64,000 nucleotides of DNA from Micromonospora sp. HK10 (GTDB taxonomy: Bacteria; Actinomycetota; Actinomycetes; Mycobacteriales; Micromonosporaceae), in contig NZ_KQ058701.1 in assembly GCF_000982955.1 (NCBI RefSeq), forward strand, positions 1 to 64,000, in the 5' to 3' direction. The notes under the pieces were generated by a model that was not told the DNA's origin, made no database searches, and worked only from the letters and a program-made list of their open reading frames with translations. Of this stretch, positions 60,328 through 64,000 are shown piece after piece; position 1 is the first letter of the stretch, and every line of letters begins with the position of its first letter. A program made the position numbers and the translations under genes.

Positions 60328-62646
60328 ATGTCCGGAGACCAGATCAGGCCGGGCTGGCGTGCCACGCCGGCCCGCAACGGAAGGAAGGACGAGCATCGGA
60401 CACCGCGCGCACCGGACGCCCGGCTGCCCGGTGACCCGGAGCTGGGCGGCGCGCTGCGCCGGCTCGCCGACGCCGGTGACCGCGCCGCCGCGCACCTGTG
60501 CCTGGTGGCCCAGCCGATGCTGTTCGGCCCGGTGGCACGCCGCACCCCGCTCGGCGACACCTGGCGGGACGCGCTGCGCCGGCACCTCGCCGGTGCTCCC
60601 GACGAGGCGGCCGCCCGGCTGGCCGACGTGCCGATCGGCGGCACCGCCGCCGACGCCGTGCAGGTGCACTGCTTCGCCGCCGCGTACCACCTGGCCGCCG
60701 GTGAGCCGGAGCGGGCCGGGTACGCGGCCGAGGAGGCCGCCCGCGCCGCCGCCGGCTGCCGGCTGCCGGCGGCCGCGCAGGCGGTGGCCCGGCTCGGCGT
60801 GCTGCTGGCCGCCGCCGGCGGTGACGAGGCGCCCACCCGGGGCGGCCCGGACCTGGCCGACGGGCTGCCCCGGGCCGATCTCGGGCTGTTCCGGCTGATG
60901 CTGCACCTCGAGGTGGCCCGCCAGGCGCTGCGCACCGGGGACGCCGGCCCGGCGCTGCGGCACGCGCAGGCGGCGATCCGGGTGGCCCAGGCGACCGGCG
61001 GCAGCGGCCACGAGCCGTACGCGCTCAGCCTCGCCGCCGCCGCCAAGTGCCAGCTGGGCCGGCTGGAGGACGCGCTCGCCGACGGCGCCGCCGGGCAGCG
61101 GCTGCAGGAGTTGGCCGGCGTCCCCACCGAGGAGGCGTTCGGGCTGGCGGTGCTCGGCATGGTGCACCGCCGCCGGCGGGAGCCGCGACAGGCACGGCAG
61201 GCCCTGGAGCAGGCCCTCGCCGCCCTCGACTCCGGCCCGCGCCGGCCCGCCCTGCGGGTCTGGGTTCTCACCGAGCTGGCCCGGGTCCGCGCCGCCGACG
61301 ACCTGCGCGCCGCCCGGGAGCTGGCCGAGCGGGCGGTCACCCTGGCCGGCGACGCCGAGCGGTCCTCCGCCCTGCTGGCCCGCGGCTGGGTGGCGCTGCT
61401 GGCCGGCGACACCGGCCGGGCCCACCACGACGCGGCCGACGCACGCACCGGCGCCACCCTCGACCGGCGGCGCGCCACCCTGGTCCAGGCCCTCCAGCTC
61501 ATCGTGCTGGCGTCGGCCGACCCGCGGGCCGCCACCGGGCTGCTGGACGACGCCGCGACCCTCTGCCAGGAGCTGGGCGACCGGGCCGAGGAGGCGGCCG
61601 TGCGGCTCATCGCCGCCCGGCTGCGCGGCCGCCGGGCCCGCCGTGGCGCGGAGGGCGCCGAGCAGCAGCTCCGTCGCTGCGGGGTACGCCTGGACCCGGG
61701 CGTCGCCGACGGGCTCACCGCGATCACGCTGCGGGTACCGGCCGTGGCGGTGCACACCCTCGGCGACTTCCGGGTGTTCCGGTCCGGCACCGTCGTGCCG
61801 TACCGGGAGTGGCAGTCGAAGAAGGCCCGCGACCTGCTGAAGATCCTGGTCGCGCACCGGGGCCGGGCGGTGCCGCGCAGCCGGCTGATGGAGCTGCTCT
61901 GGCCGGACGAGACCCCGTCGCGCACCGCCAACCGGCTCTCCGTGCTGCTGTCCACGGTGCGCCGGGTGCTCGGCACCGGGCAGGGCGCCGGGCGCGGCCC
62001 GGTGCTGGCCGACCGCAGCTCGGTGGCGATCGACCTGAACGTGGTCGACGTGGACGTCGAGGCGTTCCTCATCGCCGCCGAGGAGGCGCAGGCCGCGCAG
62101 CGGGCCGGGCACGCCGACGCGCCCCGGCTGCTGGCCCGCGCCGACGAGCTGTACGGCGGTGACTTCCTCGCCGACGACCCGTACGACGACTGGGCGCAGC
62201 CGCTGCGCGAGGAGGCGCAGGCCGCGCACACCAGCGTGCTGCGGGCGCTCGCCCAGCACGCCGAGGACACCGACCAGAAGCTGGTCTACCTGATGCGGCT
62301 GGTGCACCGCGACCCGTACGACGAGGACGCCCACCTGGAGCTGGTGCAGGTGCTCCGCGACGCGGGCCGGCACGGCGAGGCGGAGCGGCGCTACCGCGCG
62401 TACGCCGACCGGATGCGCGAGCTGGGCATCACCCCGGCCGGCCGGTACGTCCCGGACGAACCGCTCGCCGCCGCGCCGCCGGCCCTCACCGGCACCGCGC
62501 CCACCCCGGCCGGGCGACCACCGGCCGGCGCGCGGCGGCCGCCCCGGCCCCGACCGGCCTGGTCGACCGAGGTCGGGCCGGAGCACCCGCCGCTGCTGTC
62601 GTACCGGCCGGAACACCCGCGACCGGCACTGAGCCGGCGGAGCTGA
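60328..62646 (+). CDS. BTAD/SARP-like pathway regulator with N-terminal TPR-like domain
   Basis: 772 residues from ATG 60328. Residues about 30-440 are Ala-rich helical repeats (RADLGLFRLMLHLEVARQAL, EEAFGLAVLGMVHRRRREPR) of TPR type. At about 478-550 comes an OmpR-type winged helix (VHTLGDFRVFRSGTVVPYRE, KKARDLLKILVAHRGRAVPR, LWPDETPSRTANRLSVLLST), then a BTAD domain (DFLADDPYDDWAQPLREEAQ, LVHRDPYDEDAHLELVQVL). The DNA-binding part lies C-terminal to the TPR region, the reverse of classical SARPs. Divergent from the NRPS operon and very likely its activator. Confidence 0.87.
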   Translation: MSGDQIRPGWRATPARNGRKDEHRTPRAPDARLPGDPELGGALRRLADAGDRAAAHLCLVAQPMLFGPVARRTPLGDTWRDALRRHLAGAPDEAAARLADVPIGGTAADAVQVHCFAAAYHLAAGEPERAGYAAEEAARAAAGCRLPAAAQAVARLGVLLAAAGGDEAPTRGGPDLADGLPRADLGLFRLMLHLEVARQALRTGDAGPALRHAQAAIRVAQATGGSGHEPYALSLAAAAKCQLGRLEDALADGAAGQRLQELAGVPTEEAFGLAVLGMVHRRRREPRQARQALEQALAALDSGPRRPALRVWVLTELARVRAADDLRAARELAERAVTLAGDAERSSALLARGWVALLAGDTGRAHHDAADARTGATLDRRRATLVQALQLIVLASADPRAATGLLDDAATLCQELGDRAEEAAVRLIAARLRGRRARRGAEGAEQQLRRCGVRLDPGVADGLTAITLRVPAVAVHTLGDFRVFRSGTVVPYREWQSKKARDLLKILVAHRGRAVPRSRLMELLWPDETPSRTANRLSVLLSTVRRVLGTGQGAGRGPVLADRSSVAIDLNVVDVDVEAFLIAAEEAQAAQRAGHADAPRLLARADELYGGDFLADDPYDDWAQPLREEAQAAHTSVLRALAQHAEDTDQKLVYLMRLVHRDPYDEDAHLELVQVLRDAGRHGEAERRYRAYADRMRELGITPAGRYVPDEPLAAAPPALTGTAPTPAGRPPAGARRPPRPRPAWSTEVGPEHPPLLSYRPEHPRPALSRRS

Positions 62647-62659
62647 GGGCGGCGCCGGA

Positions 62660-63640
62660 TCAGACCGGGCCGGCCCCGGCGAGCAGCGCCTCCGCCGAGC
62701 TGGTCCGGGCGTAGCGCAGAAAGCGCCCGACCCGGTGGGTGCCGACCAGGCCGGCGTCGCGCAGCACGGTCAGGTGGTGCGAGACCGTGCCGGGGCTCAG
62801 GCCGCACCGCTGGGCCAACTCGGTGGTCGCGGCCGGTACCGCCAGCTCGTGCAGCAGGATCGCCCGGGTGCGTCCCAGCACCCGGGCGAGCGCCTCGCTG
62901 GCCGGGACGGTGCTGCGTTCCCAGAGCGTGCCGACGCCCCGGGCGGCGTAGCGCAGGACCGGCTGGGTGGCCGGCTCGGTCAGGTTCGACCAGACCCGCG
63001 AGCCGGCGAAGACCGACGGCACCAGCAGCAGCCCGCGGCCGGCCAGGTCGGTCGCGCCGGCCCGGGTCAGGTGGTCGACGCGCAGCACGCCGTCCGCCCA
63101 GGACACGTGCGGGTCGATCCGGTTGAGCAGGCCGCGCACGCCCTGGGCGGCCATCACGCCGGCACCCACCAGCACCTCCCGCTCCAGCAGGGTCCGCATC
63201 CGCGGCCAGTACGGCGCCAGCGCCGCGTCCGCGTACCCGGCGATCACGTCGGCGAGCCGGGCCAGCCCGGCGGCGGGGTCGTCGTAGAGGGCGGCCAGCC
63301 GGGCCGGCCGGGGCCCGGGCAGCTCGTCCAGCCCGGCCCGGACCGCCTCCGGCGGGGTGGCCACGAGGGCGGCCAGTTCCAGCTCCAGCGTGGGCTGCGA
63401 GGTCACCGGCGGTGCGCAGACGAAGGACGGGATGACCGTCGTCGGCACGGGCACCAGGTCCGCGAAGATCCGCCAGTCGAGGGTGGACAGTCGCGGCCGG
63501 ACCTGCCGCAGCCACGGCTGGTGGGCGGGGAAGAACTCCGGGTTCTTGACCACCCGCAGGCTGGCCACCGCCTCCCACAGCGGCGAGACCGCGAACCGGA
63601 TGTCGGCGAGGTCGTGGGCCCCCAGCGCGACGCTGAGCAT
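62660..63640 (-). CDS. ArsR-type winged-helix regulator with long N-terminal domain (paralogue)
   Basis: 326 residues from ATG 63640 behind GGAGGTGCC (an in-frame GTG-type extension to 63670 is less likely). Winged helix at the end: ELAVPAATTELAQRCGLSPG, TVSHHLTVLRDAGLVGTHRV, GRFLRYARTSS. The N-terminal part (DIRFAVSPLWEAVASLRVVK) aligns with the regulator at 4970-5995. It is divergent from an MFS gene whose expression it probably controls. Confidence 0.86.
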   Translation of the reverse strand: MLSVALGAHDLADIRFAVSPLWEAVASLRVVKNPEFFPAHQPWLRQVRPRLSTLDWRIFADLVPVPTTVIPSFVCAPPVTSQPTLELELAALVATPPEAVRAGLDELPGPRPARLAALYDDPAAGLARLADVIAGYADAALAPYWPRMRTLLEREVLVGAGVMAAQGVRGLLNRIDPHVSWADGVLRVDHLTRAGATDLAGRGLLLVPSVFAGSRVWSNLTEPATQPVLRYAARGVGTLWERSTVPASEALARVLGRTRAILLHELAVPAATTELAQRCGLSPGTVSHHLTVLRDAGLVGTHRVGRFLRYARTSSAEALLAGAGPV

Positions 63641-63653
63641 GGCACCTCCGTTG

Positions 63654-63673
63654 GATTCGACGCAGCTCAAATT
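63654..63673. promoter_or_regulatory. Imperfect palindrome between ArsR-type regulator and MFS gene
   Basis: GATTCGACGCAGCTCAAATT: 7-bp arms (GATTCGA/TCAAATT, two mismatches) around 6 bp, the same geometry as GATTAGG-N6-CCTAATC beside the paralogous regulator. It lies 14 nt upstream of the regulator start, again covering its ribosome binding region. Confidence 0.45.
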
Positions 63674-63710
63674 TATCGCCCCGGCCGGGCCCGGCGGTCA
63701 GGGTGCTGCC

Positions 63711-64000
63711 ATGACCACGATCGCGCGCCCACCGACCCGCTGGCCCCGGCCGTTCCGGTACGTCTACGCCGCCAACCTGGCCGACAGCATCGGCTACCAG
63801 GTGGGCTACCTGGCGCTACCGGTGCTCGCGGTGTCCGTGCTCGGCGCCACCCCCGGGCAGGTGGGCCTGCTCGCGGTGTTGAGCACCGTTGCGTTCCTGC
63901 TGATCGGCCTTCCCGCCGGGGTGTGGGTGGACCGCTGGCCGCGCCGTACCGTGCTGATCGTCGCCGACCTGGTCCGCGCCGCCCTGTACGTCTCGGTCCC
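63711..64000 (+). CDS. MFS transporter, N-terminal part (3' end off window)
   Basis: 96 residues visible from ATG 63711. FRYVYAANLADSIGYQVGYL and ALPVLAVSVLGATPGQVGLL form the first helices, VAFLLIGLPAGVWVDRWPRR carries the MFS loop 2-3 motif. Probable drug or metabolite exporter under control of the divergent ArsR-type regulator. Confidence 0.85.
   Translation, partial: MTTIARPPTRWPRPFRYVYAANLADSIGYQVGYLALPVLAVSVLGATPGQVGLLAVLSTVAFLLIGLPAGVWVDRWPRRTVLIVADLVRAALYVSV

Overview
The window is high-GC actinomycete chromosome. Many GTG starts, 1-, 4- and 8-nt stop/start overlaps, leaderless-type promoters (TAGCGT or TACCGT 6-7 nt before a start codon) and the gene families present fit Micromonosporaceae, most likely Micromonospora or a close relative. 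This is inferred from gene content and style, since no rRNA or other marker gene is present.

Region 1 (1-23,000) is mixed housekeeping and accessory DNA: a TIR protein fused to a metallophosphoesterase-like domain that has lost its metal ligands (cut by the left edge), an ArsB/SLC13-type permease, and an ArsR-type regulator divergent from a DHFR-fold reductase and a questin-oxidase-like gene. Interleaved with these is a dispersed set: molybdopterin oxidoreductase plus membrane protein (3020-4781), NAD epimerase (7922), multi-pass membrane protein (9044) and a GT2 / DUF2064 / methyltransferase operon (10623-12600). An 18-bp sequence motif and identical -10 boxes upstream of three of these transcription units suggest one regulon. 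Then come an APH-like kinase, an alpha/beta-hydrolase, a second epimerase, a secreted GH18 chitinase, a GNAT protein, a DUF1877 protein, a frameshifted esterase, and an operon of membrane protein, cupin and inositol-monophosphatase-like enzyme.

Region 2 (23,253-40,553, + strand) is one tightly coupled biosynthetic operon: type II thioesterase; a 2286-residue NRPS with no adenylation domain, whose two modules carry degenerate FkbH-like (SGNH + HAD) domains where adenylation domains normally sit; an MFS exporter; an ACP; a free-standing degenerate FkbH-like protein; a KASIII-like synthase; an intact FkbH-like glyceryl-ACP synthase; a second ACP; and a lipoyl-dependent 2-oxoacid dehydrogenase E1alpha/E1beta/E2 set. 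The logic points to non-amino-acid two- or three-carbon units (glycolyl or glyceryl) loaded on discrete ACPs and used by condensation domains. This is the most unusual system in the window.

Region 3 (40,561-50,600) separates the two biosynthetic blocks and looks unrelated to them: a DUF2975/HTH membrane-stress-type operon, two paralogous cassettes of XRE-TPR regulator plus tiny proteins (one carrying a CGGCGxPWPC motif) each followed by a 125-bp repeat, another HTH protein, an SCO6745-family protein, an APH-like kinase, and a cupin gene whose 3' end is duplicated as a remnant 3.4 kb away.

Region 4 (50,733-62,646) is a second biosynthetic block. A minus-strand operon encodes A-PCP (with a vestigial half condensation domain), C-A-PCP, KS-AT-ACP and an MbtH protein; a divergent BTAD/SARP-like regulator with N-terminal TPR-like helices lies beside it. 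There is no in-line thioesterase. Whether this block and region 2 make one molecule is open. The window ends with a second ArsR-type regulator, paralogous to the first, divergent from an MFS transporter cut by the right edge.
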